From positions 26,206 through 90,205 of the forward strand of contig JAEUMT010000004.1 of the NCBI GenBank assembly GCA_016791365.1: DNA of 64,000 nt. The letters run 5' to 3'. Source of the stretch: Hyphomonadaceae bacterium. Its GTDB lineage: Bacteria > Pseudomonadota > Alphaproteobacteria > Caulobacterales > Aquidulcibacteraceae. The translations under genes and the position numbers were made by a program. Position 1 is the first letter of the stretch; each line of letters opens with the position of its first letter. Below the pieces are notes generated by a model, which did not search any database, had not been told where the DNA came from, and saw nothing but the letters and a program-made list of their open reading frames with translations. Below, piece after piece: positions 27,126-37,407 of this stretch.

Positions 27126-27626
27126 CTAGTCTAGCGTCAGCAGGTCGCCGCAAATGGCCTCGAGGCCGGCCTGATCGACCGTGTCGAACGCGTCGAACTG
27201 GGTTGAATCGACATCGAGCACGGCGGCGAGCGCGCCGGTCCTGTCGAACACAGGCGTCACGATTTCGGAGTTTGAGCGGTTGTCGCAGGCGATGTGACCG
27301 GGAAAGGCATGAACGTCCGGCACGAGGATGGTTTCTCGCTTGGCGGCGGCAGCGCCACAAACGCCCTTGCCGAACGGGATGCGCAAGCAACCCAGCGTGC
27401 CCTGATAGGGGCCGACAACAAGCTCGGCGGGCTTGTCTGGATCGACGACGTAAAAGCCCGTCCAAAAGAAGCGGTCCGGGAAAGCCTGCGCGAGCAGCGA
27501 GGCCGCTGTTGCGTAGCGCGCGGTGACGTTGGGCTCGCCGGCAATTACCGCGCCGATCTCGGCGCGCAACGCCGCATAGCGTTCGGCCTTATCGACCGGC
27601 AGTTCGGCGCGCGCGGCTTCGGCCAT
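27126..27626 (-). CDS. msrC: Free methionine-(R)-sulfoxide reductase (GAF domain, fRMsr)
   Basis: 166 residues from ATG 27626, a GAF domain with the three conserved cysteines of fRMsr: GCLRIPFGKGVCGAAA and HIACDNRSNSEIVTPVF. The motif FFWTGFYVVDPDKP is also typical. The enzyme reduces free L-methionine-(R)-sulfoxide in the cytoplasm, complementing MsrA and MsrB, which are both found at 60.6-62.0 kb in this window. Its start overlaps the stop of the small membrane gene upstream (TGATG), which implies translational coupling. Confidence 0.9.
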   Translation of the reverse strand: MAEAARAELPVDKAERYAALRAEIGAVIAGEPNVTARYATAASLLAQAFPDRFFWTGFYVVDPDKPAELVVGPYQGTLGCLRIPFGKGVCGAAAAKRETILVPDVHAFPGHIACDNRSNSEIVTPVFDRTGALAAVLDVDSTQFDAFDTVDQAGLEAICGDLLTLD

Positions 27627-27799
27627 CAGCTGCGGTTTGACTTGCGGTGCTTGAGTGCGCCGGAGGCCTTTAGCGCGGTCATTTGCGCCTGGCGATCGGA
27701 GGAGAGTTGCTTGGGCTTGTTCAACGTCTTGCCGACCAACACCGAAATGCCAACGATCGCGAGAACAGCCAAAACGATCGTAATCCAAAAGACAGTCAT
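27626..27799 (-). CDS. Small single-pass membrane protein coupled to fRMsr
   Basis: 57 residues from ATG 27799 (MTVFWITIVLAVLAIVGISVLVG), one N-terminal transmembrane helix followed by a basic soluble tail (KTLNKPKQLSSDRQAQM, ALKHRKSNRS). GCGGAG precedes the start. Its TGA overlaps the ATG of the fRMsr gene, so the two are cotranslated. A tRNA gene lies just upstream on the same strand. No family name recognised. Confidence 0.7.
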   Translation of the reverse strand: MTVFWITIVLAVLAIVGISVLVGKTLNKPKQLSSDRQAQMTALKASGALKHRKSNRS

Positions 27800-27850
27800 G
27801 GTGTTCTCCGCTGTTGAAACCAACATAGTGTTCCGGGAGAGGGATGGAAG

Positions 27851-27923
27851 TGGGCGCGGCAGGACTCGAACCTGCAACCAGACCGTTATGAGCGGCCGGC
27901 TCTAACCATTGAGCTACGCGCCC
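27851..27923 (-). tRNA. tRNA with CAU anticodon (Ile2 or elongator Met)
   Basis: The 73-base minus-strand sequence folds as a complete cloverleaf: acceptor GGGCGCG/CGCGCCC, D stem GCUC/GAGC, anticodon stem GGCCG/CGGUC around the loop CUCAUAA, and T stem with GGUUCGAGUCC. The anticodon is CAU. The paired first base G1-C72 and lack of three G-C pairs in the anticodon stem exclude initiator tRNA. It could be the lysidine-modified tRNA-Ile2 or elongator Met; I slightly favour Ile2. The discriminator is A and CCA is not encoded. Confidence 0.9.
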
Positions 27924-27989
27924 CCACCCGAAGGCGGTTTGCCCGTAGCACTACGCGCCGGGCGTCGGAAGAGCGTTCCGTGCGTTAGC

Positions 27990-29636
27990 TCAGCTTGAGC
28001 CGTCGCCACGCGCGTAACCGACGATCGCGGCCCGTACGAAATCGTCGAAATTGATGCTGTCGAGGTGCCGCGGATGCGGCGCCCATGGCGGGCCGTCGAG
28101 CATCTGTACGGTGATTTCGGGTTGCTTGCCTTTGCTGCGCTTGTTGCGGCCAAGCGCGTGCTCGGTTTCTTTTTCCACCCACTCGGACGCCGCGGCCGAT
28201 TTCGACCAGCACAGGTGGAAAAGGTCGGCGCGATCGATCTCGCGGCGCAGCCGCGGGCTCCATTCTTCGCCAGATTTCAGCGACGTCCTGTCAAAGAAGT
28301 GCTCCACACCGGCGGCGGCATAGGCGGTGGCGATCGCCGAAACGGTTTCGCGGTCCTTGCTTGAGTAGGAGAGAAAAACCCGTTTGTGCCGCTTGAGGCG
28401 AACGCTGTCCGCGGATGCAGCGTTTTTCTTCGGACCACCGATCGGGCGTGTGAACGCGAGTACGCCAATTTGTGCGTCATCGACGAAAACGCGCGCCAAG
28501 AACACGGCTTGCTTGACGCCGTCTTCGGCTTCGGCCGAGAAGTTGAAATCGATCGGTTCGCCTTGCCACGTGCGCCGCTGAACGGCGCCCTCGCAGCTTG
28601 CGCCCCGCACTTCGAGCATGACGCCGACGCTGGCGCCCAGCGGCACCTCGCCGATTTTCATGCCGCTCGGCGCCGCATCCGTCGTCGGATCGATTTTACG
28701 CGCCTCTTTGATGACGGCCTTCAAGTCCTTCGGTTGATGGAGGACGATCCGCACCAGTTCCGGCGTGCCGCGCCGGAGTTTTTTCGGCGCGAACGCGGTG
28801 GCGTCGGCGGGCGCGCCCGATGGCGCGGCGCGCGCGTTGCCGACTGTAATTCCGCGCTCGCGTATCGGCGGTGGTGTCGCCGGCGCCGGCGTTGGCGCCT
28901 GTGGCCTGGCCGCTTCTGTTTCCAGCTCGGTAACGCTTGCCGGCGGTGCGGGAGGTTCGGGCGCGGAATCCCGGGGCGCCGCTTCCTGTTCAGCCGGCGC
29001 CTGGTAACCGCCGCCGAACGCATCTGAAAGCGGCTCATCGGTTTCCGGCGCAGGCGCCGTGACGCCTTCATCGACCGGCGCCAAATTATCATCCGCCGAA
29101 CCGGGGGCGGGCGCATCGTCGGTTTCTGCCGGCGCTTCGTTTTCGACGCCGCCGTGAAGGTCGGGCGCGGTTTCCTGCTCGGGCTGCGGTTCGGGCTCAG
29201 GGTCTGGCGCTGGGGTGGGCGGCGCGGCTTCCTCGACCGGCGGCAGCGGATGCGCGCGCGGTGGCGTTTCGCCGCCTTCTGCCTCGGTGCGCCGCCGCAG
29301 CAAATCGATCGCGCGCGCTTGCGCGTCGGCCATCGCCATGACCGGCCAGGCCTGGGGCAAAAAACCAAACGCGGCGCGCACGTCCGGATCGGCCAAAATG
29401 AGCTGTGCGCTGCGGAGCGTGCGCGAGAGAACTTGCAAGAGCGCAATATAGTTCGCGTCGCGGGTAGCGGCCGCGGTCAGAACGATGCCGACATTCGCCG
29501 CGCTTTGCATTGCGGTCGCGGCGGCTTCGTCTGTGCCAAACGATTGGGCGCTGACCGCCTCCAGGCCGAAGCCGCTGGCGATATCGTGCAAGTCGGGCAG
29601 GTCTGCCTGAGCAGCCAGCAAAAATCCGTTCGACAT
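27990..29636 (-). CDS. TIR domain protein with proline-rich linker and N-terminal unknown domain
   Basis: 548 residues, no signal or transmembrane helix. Residues 1-118 are an alpha/beta domain of unknown type (LLAAQADLPDLHDIASGFG, IVLTAAATRDANYIALLQVL). Residues 120-285 are a Pro/Glu/Ala-rich linker. Residues 288-405 form a probable beta-sandwich (LVRIVLHQPKDLKAVIKEAR, GVMLEVRGASCEGAVQRRTW). Residues 418-540 are TIR (KRVFLSYSSKDRETVSAIA, FFDRTSLKSGEEWSPRL, WVEKETEHAL), with Glu490 a candidate NADase residue. The middle domain precedes TIR in other bacterial proteins I recall. Possible signalling or defence role; no partner gene is evident. A tRNA lies 66 bases downstream. Confidence 0.8.
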   Translation of the reverse strand: MSNGFLLAAQADLPDLHDIASGFGLEAVSAQSFGTDEAAATAMQSAANVGIVLTAAATRDANYIALLQVLSRTLRSAQLILADPDVRAAFGFLPQAWPVMAMADAQARAIDLLRRRTEAEGGETPPRAHPLPPVEEAAPPTPAPDPEPEPQPEQETAPDLHGGVENEAPAETDDAPAPGSADDNLAPVDEGVTAPAPETDEPLSDAFGGGYQAPAEQEAAPRDSAPEPPAPPASVTELETEAARPQAPTPAPATPPPIRERGITVGNARAAPSGAPADATAFAPKKLRRGTPELVRIVLHQPKDLKAVIKEARKIDPTTDAAPSGMKIGEVPLGASVGVMLEVRGASCEGAVQRRTWQGEPIDFNFSAEAEDGVKQAVFLARVFVDDAQIGVLAFTRPIGGPKKNAASADSVRLKRHKRVFLSYSSKDRETVSAIATAYAAAGVEHFFDRTSLKSGEEWSPRLRREIDRADLFHLCWSKSAAASEWVEKETEHALGRNKRSKGKQPEITVQMLDGPPWAPHPRHLDSINFDDFVRAAIVGYARGDGSS

Positions 29637-29745
29637 GCATATACCCCCTGGGGCGCCGTTTATGGGGCGCCCTAAGCACGCCGGGCAAGCAAACCCCGAC
29701 AGACTGTTTCTCAGAACGTCAAAACAACCTAAAAGAGGCGCTTAG

Positions 29746-30081
29746 ATGGAGAATCCTCAGATGCGCTCTCTCGCCGCCCTTTCAGTGTTCGTTTTCTTGG
29801 CGGCTTGCCAGACGCCGTGCCCGTCGCCGCAAACGGGCCCCGTCAACACCTCGTTTCGCTGCGAGGACGGTTCGCTGCTCAACGTGACGTTCACGCGAAA
29901 CCCCGGTTCGGCGCGCATCTCGCAGGAAGGGTATGTGGTCGTCGATCTGCCTGAGCGGGTCACCGGTTCGGGCTATCGCTACAATGGCAACGGCGCGGAA
30001 TTGCGCGGCCATTCGAATGAGGCGCGCTGGACGCGTCCAGGCGCCGCCGAAACGGTCTGCCTGGAAACGCCCAGAAATTGA
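29746..30081 (+). CDS. MliC-like lipoprotein (C-type lysozyme inhibitor family)
   Basis: 111 residues; GAGG lies seven bases before ATG 29746 (an ATG five codons later is possible). Lipobox FLAACQTPC makes it a lipoprotein. The mature domain has the MliC pattern: NTSFRCEDGSLLNVTFTRN, VVVDLPERVTGSGYRY, and ELRGHSNEARWTRPG. MliC proteins bind c-type lysozyme at the outer membrane and protect peptidoglycan. A Cys in the C-terminal tail (VCLETPRN) may pair with the one in FRCEDG. Divergent from the TIR gene. Confidence 0.78.
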   Translation: MENPQMRSLAALSVFVFLAACQTPCPSPQTGPVNTSFRCEDGSLLNVTFTRNPGSARISQEGYVVVDLPERVTGSGYRYNGNGAELRGHSNEARWTRPGAAETVCLETPRN

Positions 30082-30099
30082 TCGCCTAGAGCGCGGCGC

Positions 30100-30615
30100 C
30101 TAGTTGCGCCGTTTGCTTTGCTTCATCAGTTCGTCTTTGCGCGCCTTCATCTCAGCGCCGAGTTCATTGAGGTCGAGATCGGCCTGCTTCGCCTTGGCGA
30201 ACATGCCGCCGCGTTGCTCTTCTTCCTTGACGTGATGTTTGATCATCTCTCCCAACACTTTGACCTTGGCGTCCCAATGGTCGTCACCGGCTGAACCGGC
30301 CTCGATCTCGGCGATCAGCTTCTTGGCGCCGTCGTGCTCGACGTCAGCCTCATCCATCATGTCTTCTTCGATGCCGGCCTCGCGGCACGCGGGGTAGAGG
30401 ATCTCTTCCTCGATTTGGGTATGCACGCGCAACGCCAAGCAGATCTGGGTCGCGAGTTTGTTTTTCTTGGACCCGCTATTGGTGCTTTCGAATTCGTCGA
30501 ACCAAGCCTCGACCTGCCTATGATCATCCTTGAGCAGTTTGATCGCATCCGGCGCCGCGGCTCGTGCCGGCGTTTTCGTCTTGCGCGTGGTTGATCGGGT
30601 CTCGGTGACGGCCAT
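30100..30615 (-). CDS. Hemerythrin HHE domain protein
   Basis: 171 residues. After a basic N-terminal tail (TRSTTRKTKTPARAAA) comes a four-helix hemerythrin domain: LLKDDHRQVEAWFDEFE, ALRVHTQIEEEILYPACRE, EADVEHDGAKKLIAEIE and EMIKHHVKEEEQRGGMF. The His and Glu residues at these positions would bind a di-iron site. HHE proteins of this length act in iron, oxygen or nitric-oxide sensing or stress resistance. The Lys-rich tail is unusual and could allow DNA or membrane contact. It converges with the MliC-like gene 18 bases away. Confidence 0.85.
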   Translation of the reverse strand: MAVTETRSTTRKTKTPARAAAPDAIKLLKDDHRQVEAWFDEFESTNSGSKKNKLATQICLALRVHTQIEEEILYPACREAGIEEDMMDEADVEHDGAKKLIAEIEAGSAGDDHWDAKVKVLGEMIKHHVKEEEQRGGMFAKAKQADLDLNELGAEMKARKDELMKQSKRRN

Positions 30616-30688
30616 GGCGTTGCTCCTTTGGATTTGTCCAAAAGAACAACGCGCACGGCGCCAGGTTCCTGTTGCGAAGCGTTTTCAC

Positions 30689-31018
30689 CTAGTGGCGGCG
30701 ATCCCACCGGTTTTCGCGCCGATCCCAACGGTCTTCGCGGCGGTCCCAGCGGTCCTCGCGCAAATCGCGCACGTCTTCGCGCGCATCGCGAACATCCTCC
30801 GCGCGATCGCGCCAGCCACCCTGATGTTGCGCGTCACGGACGTCCTCGCGGACGTCGCGGCGGTCTTCGCGCAAATCCCTACGGTCCTCGCGGCGGTCGG
30901 CGCGATTTTCCGCGCGATCGTAACGGTTCTCAATACGATCCCAGTTGCGCGCATGTGCGGCGGGCGCGGCGAATGCCGTCACCGCGACCACGGCGCACAG
31001 CGTTAAAATCCGTTTCAT
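30689..31018 (-). CDS. Exported Arg/Asp-rich repeat protein
   Basis: 109 residues from ATG 31018 with a signal peptide (MKRILTLCAVVAVTAFAAPAAHA). The mature part is composed almost wholly of Arg, Asp, Glu and Trp in short repeats: DRREDRRDLREDRRDVRED, WDRREDRWDRRENRWDRRH. A seven-residue periodicity with alternating charge suggests a long single charged helix or a polyelectrolyte. The DNA itself is repetitive (cggtcttcgcg-like units). Similar RD-rich exported proteins occur in related bacteria, without known role. The nearest gene upstream, the S41 peptidase, reads the same way. Confidence 0.7.
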   Translation of the reverse strand: MKRILTLCAVVAVTAFAAPAAHARNWDRIENRYDRAENRADRREDRRDLREDRRDVREDVRDAQHQGGWRDRAEDVRDAREDVRDLREDRWDRREDRWDRRENRWDRRH

Positions 31019-31079
31019 GATCAAGCTCCTTCAGGCTGCCCCTCGGAGCTACAAACGCCGCCGCCGGCGCAATCCGTCG

Positions 31080-32513
31080 CTAGCTCAGCGCGAATTCCAG
31101 CGTGGCGTCGCGTCCGTTAGCGATGTCCTCGCGGGTGAGGGCGATGGCGACATCGGGGAGCAACCCTGCATCTGGTTTCGGCGTCATCGGAAAGCGGCCG
31201 ATGAGCGGCACGTCCGCTTCAAGACCTGAAGCGGGCAAACGTAAGAAGAAAAAGGCGCCGCCATTGATGCCGCGTTGACTGCCGCCGGTTGGCGCGCCGA
31301 TGAGGCGTCCGAGGCGGTTGTTTTTGATGCAGCTTGCGAATTGAAACGTCGCCGACGAGTTCTGAGAATCGATCAGAACATCGACAGCGCCGCGAAAGCG
31401 CGGGCCCAGTGGTTCGATTTGATCGGCGTCAGTTTCGCCACGAAGATCGTAGAACCCATCCTCGCGCACCGTCGCGTCGTCACCCCAATCGCGGAACGAT
31501 CTGTCCCAAGTATCAAGATACTGATCGAGCCGTTCGGGCGTTTGCCGATAGCGGGTGCGGCGTGCGTAGCCTTCGCGCGCGATCGGCGTATCGGTGAGCC
31601 GTGCGGCAATGAGATCGCCGCAATCGTCGCCGCCTTCATTGCCGCGAATATCAATGATCAGCTTGGTCGCGTTGCGCGCGGCGATTTCGGCAAAGCTCTG
31701 GTCGAGGAACGCGCGCCAATTCCATTCGGAATTATAAAGGGCCCAAGTGGGCATGGTGAGACGCGCCGTTTGTGGACGCGGAAAAGCGAGCGTCCATACC
31801 GCGGCATTGCCGTCCGGGTCGGCAACCAAGAGCGACCGCCGCGTAGCGAGACCTATGGTTGCGGCGTCAAATGTCTCCGTGCGTTCTGAATTGGATGGTC
31901 GTGCACGCAGGCGCACGCTGGCGCCGGGACGAAATTGCAGGCTGTAGAACACGTCGAACGTCTCATAGCGATCGTAGCCGCGCACCTCGAGCAGGGCGCG
32001 GCGCTTATCGTCGTTGCTTCCGTCGGCGCGCGCGTATGGCATGAGCGCGCGTAGAATGCCGCGCGTCGAGCGCCCATCAATGCTGAGAATCTCGGCGCCG
32101 TGTCCAAGGCGCGGATCGCTCGATTGAGTCCGGAGCACCACCATGCGGTCGTCGATCCACGCGAAGTGGAACGGAAGAAGGCGTTGCGCGTCGAAAAGCT
32201 CGCCCTGAACTTGCTCGGACTGGTTGTAGAAGTTGGCGTAAGTGTGCCCGCACTTGATGGTTGCGAGGAAGCGGGAGAGGCTGAGATATGCCTCGCCGCG
32301 GGTTTGCGGGCGTGACCAGGCGCGCGCCAACGCATCGAAGCGCGCGCTCATATCGTGCGGCGTATTGTACCGATAGAGTCCCGGGTGCAGCGTCTCGTAA
32401 GCGTCGCGCAAAATCGCGATGTCGCCAGAAATATCGCCGAGCGGTTCCGCGAATGCGCCTGGCGCAAACAACAATCCGGCGCTGGCCCCGGCAAAGCTCC
32501 TGCGTGTCAACAT
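31080..32513 (-). CDS. S41 family (tail-specific protease-like) peptidase, exported
   Basis: 477 residues with a Tat-like start MLTRRSFAGASAGLLFAPGAFA. The N-terminal cap (DAYETLHPGLYRYN, ATIKCGHTYANFY) and core are those of S41: AEILSIDGRSTRGIL (PDZ-like), LIIDIRGNEGGDD, then VLIDSQNSSATFQFASCIK containing the probable catalytic Ser, and IGAPTGGSQRGINGG. It should cleave peptides in the periplasm. It is divergent from the S9 peptidase at 32636, forming a pair of exported peptidase genes. Confidence 0.82.
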   Translation of the reverse strand: MLTRRSFAGASAGLLFAPGAFAEPLGDISGDIAILRDAYETLHPGLYRYNTPHDMSARFDALARAWSRPQTRGEAYLSLSRFLATIKCGHTYANFYNQSEQVQGELFDAQRLLPFHFAWIDDRMVVLRTQSSDPRLGHGAEILSIDGRSTRGILRALMPYARADGSNDDKRRALLEVRGYDRYETFDVFYSLQFRPGASVRLRARPSNSERTETFDAATIGLATRRSLLVADPDGNAAVWTLAFPRPQTARLTMPTWALYNSEWNWRAFLDQSFAEIAARNATKLIIDIRGNEGGDDCGDLIAARLTDTPIAREGYARRTRYRQTPERLDQYLDTWDRSFRDWGDDATVREDGFYDLRGETDADQIEPLGPRFRGAVDVLIDSQNSSATFQFASCIKNNRLGRLIGAPTGGSQRGINGGAFFFLRLPASGLEADVPLIGRFPMTPKPDAGLLPDVAIALTREDIANGRDATLEFALS

Positions 32514-32635
32514 TTTCCCGACCCCACTATGGGTGAGTTACGCCCGTTCGCGTCAATCGGATCAGTCGCGGTAATGCGCGTGCGTCTTCCTTCGCTCGGG
32601 GTGATGTTCTACGTTGGGCCGGCATGGAGGGGTGG

Positions 32636-34657
32636 ATGCGAACTTTTGTCAAAACGGCGGTGACAGGGCTTGTGCTTGCATTGGCTAGCCCGTCAGTGGC
32701 GCAGCAAACGACCGAGGGCCCGCAGATTGTCGTCATCGGCAATCGTGTTTCCGCTGAGGCTTATGGCCGCTTGCCCGCTGTTTCAGACGTCGCGATCTCG
32801 CCCGATGGCACGCACGTCGCGCTCGCCGAATCCAATCTCGCCGGTCTGACCTGGGTCAGCATCGTCAATCTCAACAATCCCTCCGAGCGCACAACGCACG
32901 GCCCGCCGCAAAGCACCCAATTGCGCGGCGTCGGTTGGATCGATGATCAGCACGTCTCGTTCGTGATCGACCGAACCTATCGCACCGATCAGATTCCGCT
33001 TCCCGGCGGCATGCGCATGCCCGGGCCGCCGCGCCGCGTGGACATTTTCCGCTCGGGCGTGATCGACATCGCCGGCGGCGACGCGCGTGTGTTCTATACT
33101 GATCCGGAAAATCCCTGGGCGGATTGGGGCGCGGGTTTGATCGCGCCGATCGAAGGCGATCCTGAATACGTCCGTCTTATCGGCGGCAACACCAATTTCG
33201 ACCGCGGGAACGCTGCGATCTATCGCGTCAATCTGCGCGCCAACCGCTCCAACCGCCTAACGCCAAACGGCACTACCACCGATACGGTGTCCTACACGCT
33301 GGATCAGCGCGGGCAGGTCGCGGTTCGTTTGGATGCAAACCAGCAAAGCAATCGTTACGGCGTCTATGTCTATGAAGGGCCGACGCCGCGTCTCTTGATC
33401 GAAGGCGTTTCGCCCTACGGTGCGCCGCCCTCAGTCGAAGGTCTTCTGCCGGATGGGCGCGTCGTGTTGTCCATGCCGGCGGATGAAGAGGCCGGACTCG
33501 CGGCGCTCTTTGCCTACCACCGCACGACAGGTGAACGCGAAACTCTGTTTCAGCGCGACGGCTTGGATGTCGCGGGCACGCTGCATGATCCATGGACGCG
33601 CGTCATCATTGGCGCGGCGTGGGTGGCCGACGAACTCCAGGTCCAATATTTCGATGCGGATCTGCAGCGTGTGCACGATGCGGCGGTCGCTTCGCTCGGC
33701 GGGTCCGTTCAACTCAGCAACTGGTCGCGCGATCGGTCCCGTTTCATCATCTATGCCGAGCGCGGCATGGATGGCGGCGGCTTCTATCTGTTCACGCCGG
33801 CGGCGAACACCATGCGCCGCCTGGCGATGCGCTACCCGGAAATCGCGCAACACCCAACCGGCGAGCGTCAAGCGATCCGTTATCGCGCGCGCGACGGCGT
33901 CAGCATCCCCGCGATCCTCACGCTGCCCGAGGGCGGGCGCACCAACCTGCCGCTCGTGCTGCTGCCGCACGGCGGTCCGCACGGCCCTCGCGACGATCTT
34001 GGCTTCGATTGGTGGGCCGCGTTCTTGGCGTCGCGCGGATACGCCGTGCTGCAGCCCAATTATCGCGGTTCAGGCGGCTACGGTCAGGCTTGGCAAGAAG
34101 CCGGCTACCGCCAGTGGGGCGGGCTCATGCAGAATGACCTCGACGACGGCGTGAACGCACTGGCGCGCGCCGGCATCATCAATCCGCAGCGCGTCTGCAT
34201 CGTCGGCGCCTCGTACGGGGGATACGCTACTCTTGCGGGAGTCACGATGACGCCCGAGCGCTATCGTTGCGGCGCCAGCGTCGCTGGCGTGTCTGATCTC
34301 AGTCAGATGTTGCTCGAAACAGAACGCAACACCGGCGGTGAAGACAGCATGTCCTCTGATTGGTGGCGCCAATCCATCGGCGATCGCAGCGAAGATCGTG
34401 ACTCTGTGCGTGCGGCTTCGCCGGTGAATCTGGCCAGCGCCGTGACCGCGCCGGTATTGCTCATCCACGGCACCGATGACACCGTTGTGCCGATCGACCA
34501 GTCGCGCCGGATGCTGCGCGCGCTGCAAGGCGCGGGCAAGAACGTGCGGTTCGTTGAGCTTTCTGGTGACGATCACTGGCTCTCGGATGCGCCCACGCGT
34601 ATCCGGATGCTGCACGAGATCGAGACGTTCCTGGATGAGCACTTACGAGAGCCGTAA
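32636..34657 (+). CDS. S9 family peptidase (prolyl oligopeptidase/DPP-like), exported
   Basis: 673 residues from ATG 32636, just after GGAGGGG (an ATG at 32624 is possible). Signal peptide MRTFVKTAVTGLVLALASPSVAQ. A beta-propeller covers residues 40-400 and the catalytic domain follows: LVLLPHGGPHGPRDDLG, LQPNYRGSGGYGQAW, the Ser elbow CIVGASYGGYATLAG, the Asp in LLIHGTDDTVVPIDQS and the His in SGDDHWLSDAP. All triad residues are present, unlike the homologue at 23871. It acts as a periplasmic dipeptidyl- or oligopeptidase. Confidence 0.88.
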   Translation: MRTFVKTAVTGLVLALASPSVAQQTTEGPQIVVIGNRVSAEAYGRLPAVSDVAISPDGTHVALAESNLAGLTWVSIVNLNNPSERTTHGPPQSTQLRGVGWIDDQHVSFVIDRTYRTDQIPLPGGMRMPGPPRRVDIFRSGVIDIAGGDARVFYTDPENPWADWGAGLIAPIEGDPEYVRLIGGNTNFDRGNAAIYRVNLRANRSNRLTPNGTTTDTVSYTLDQRGQVAVRLDANQQSNRYGVYVYEGPTPRLLIEGVSPYGAPPSVEGLLPDGRVVLSMPADEEAGLAALFAYHRTTGERETLFQRDGLDVAGTLHDPWTRVIIGAAWVADELQVQYFDADLQRVHDAAVASLGGSVQLSNWSRDRSRFIIYAERGMDGGGFYLFTPAANTMRRLAMRYPEIAQHPTGERQAIRYRARDGVSIPAILTLPEGGRTNLPLVLLPHGGPHGPRDDLGFDWWAAFLASRGYAVLQPNYRGSGGYGQAWQEAGYRQWGGLMQNDLDDGVNALARAGIINPQRVCIVGASYGGYATLAGVTMTPERYRCGASVAGVSDLSQMLLETERNTGGEDSMSSDWWRQSIGDRSEDRDSVRAASPVNLASAVTAPVLLIHGTDDTVVPIDQSRRMLRALQGAGKNVRFVELSGDDHWLSDAPTRIRMLHEIETFLDEHLREP

Positions 34658-34731
34658 GGCCTGCCTGGACGCTGACTGCTTGCGTCGCTATATCCGCGCT
34701 TCGATTTTCCCGACAGAACGGACGGCGACCC

Positions 34732-36401
<1,670 letters not shown>

Positions 36402-36402
<1 letters not shown>

Positions 36403-37298
36403 TGCAAGCTCTCCGCCGTCTGGACATTCTGCTCACGCATCGATTTGCGATGCTCGTCGTCTTTGGCGTTTTCTCGTTCTGCGCTGTCGCCACCGGCGCA
36501 ATCGTCTGCGCGTTGAGCGGCGTAACTACGGCGCTTTGGATGCTGAATTTGGCCGGCTGGGTCGCCGGCACGCTCGCGGCTGTGCTTGTGGCGAAGGCGT
36601 TTCGTCCTGCCATGCTGCATGTCGCGTTGTGGCTCGCGCCGTTCGGTCTGCTCGCTTCGTTCTTCAGCCCCGCCCAAGAGGGTGTGCATCGTTGGATTGA
36701 TGCCGGGCCGTTGCATTTCAACGCGGCGATGTTGCTGTTGCCGTCCGCGTCTGTGGCCTTGGCCGTGTTGGCGCAGAGGCAGATCTGGATATGGATCGCG
36801 CCGTTCGCGTCGCTGATTTTGCTGTTGCTGCAACCTGATGCGTCGCAGGCCACGACGCTTGCGGTCGTCATGGTCGCCATCGCCGCCGCTACGTCAGCGC
36901 GCCCGTTGCTCCGGGTCGGGATCATTGTTGGCGCGGTTGCGCTTGCGACATTGGCTTGGTCCCGGCCCGATCCGCTGCAACCGATCCCCGAGGTCGAGGG
37001 GATTGTCGGATTGGCGTACGGGCTGTCACCGCTCTTGGCCGTCGCCGCGTTGGCGCTGCTGGTGCTTACGGCGATCAGCGCGGACATGGTGATGCGCTAT
37101 CATCGCCTGACATCGCGAACTGGCGCGTGGGTGCTCAGTCTTTGTTTCCTGGGCTGGATCGCCACCACCTATTTTGGTGCGTTCCCGACGCCGTGGGTCG
37201 GCATTGGCCTAAGCCCCATCGTCGGCGCCTGGCTCGGCGTAGGCTTGCTCGCAGGCGCATGCCGCAATGGTGCGGCGCGTCACTCCGCCAAACTCTGA
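36402..37298 (+). CDS. Polytopic membrane protein distantly like FtsW/RodA
   Basis: 298 residues from GTG 36402, overlapping the ettA stop codon by one base. Eight to nine hydrophobic helices. The segment GVHRWIDAGPLHFNAAMLLLPSA recalls the ARRWL-LGP-FQPSE motif of FtsW/RodA, and LLLLQPDASQATTLAVVMVA recalls QPD-GTA. The later VEGIVGLAYGLSPLLAVAALA could match the post-loop helix. The large periplasmic loop of true SEDS glycosyltransferases is reduced and key acidic residues are not obvious. So it is likely a diverged or non-catalytic relative. Cotranscribed with ettA. Confidence 0.6.
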
Positions 37299-37407
37299 TG
37301 AGCGCGTGCAGCGCCGCGCGTGATTCACGAATCTGCGGCTCGTCGGCAAACCGCTAAACGCGTAAATGACCGCCGTCTGCGTGCGAGCGCGATCGTGAAA
37401 AGCCAGA

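Noticed and set aside
29640..29675. Repeated tggggcgcc near 29650 as a hairpin or operator
   Set aside because: The two copies are direct, only nine bases long and each self-complementary GGCGCC is expected by chance at this GC content.
30530..31020. Plus-strand long frames opposite the Arg/Asp repeat protein
   Set aside because: They are mirror images of the repetitive minus-strand gene, which has a signal peptide and proper start.
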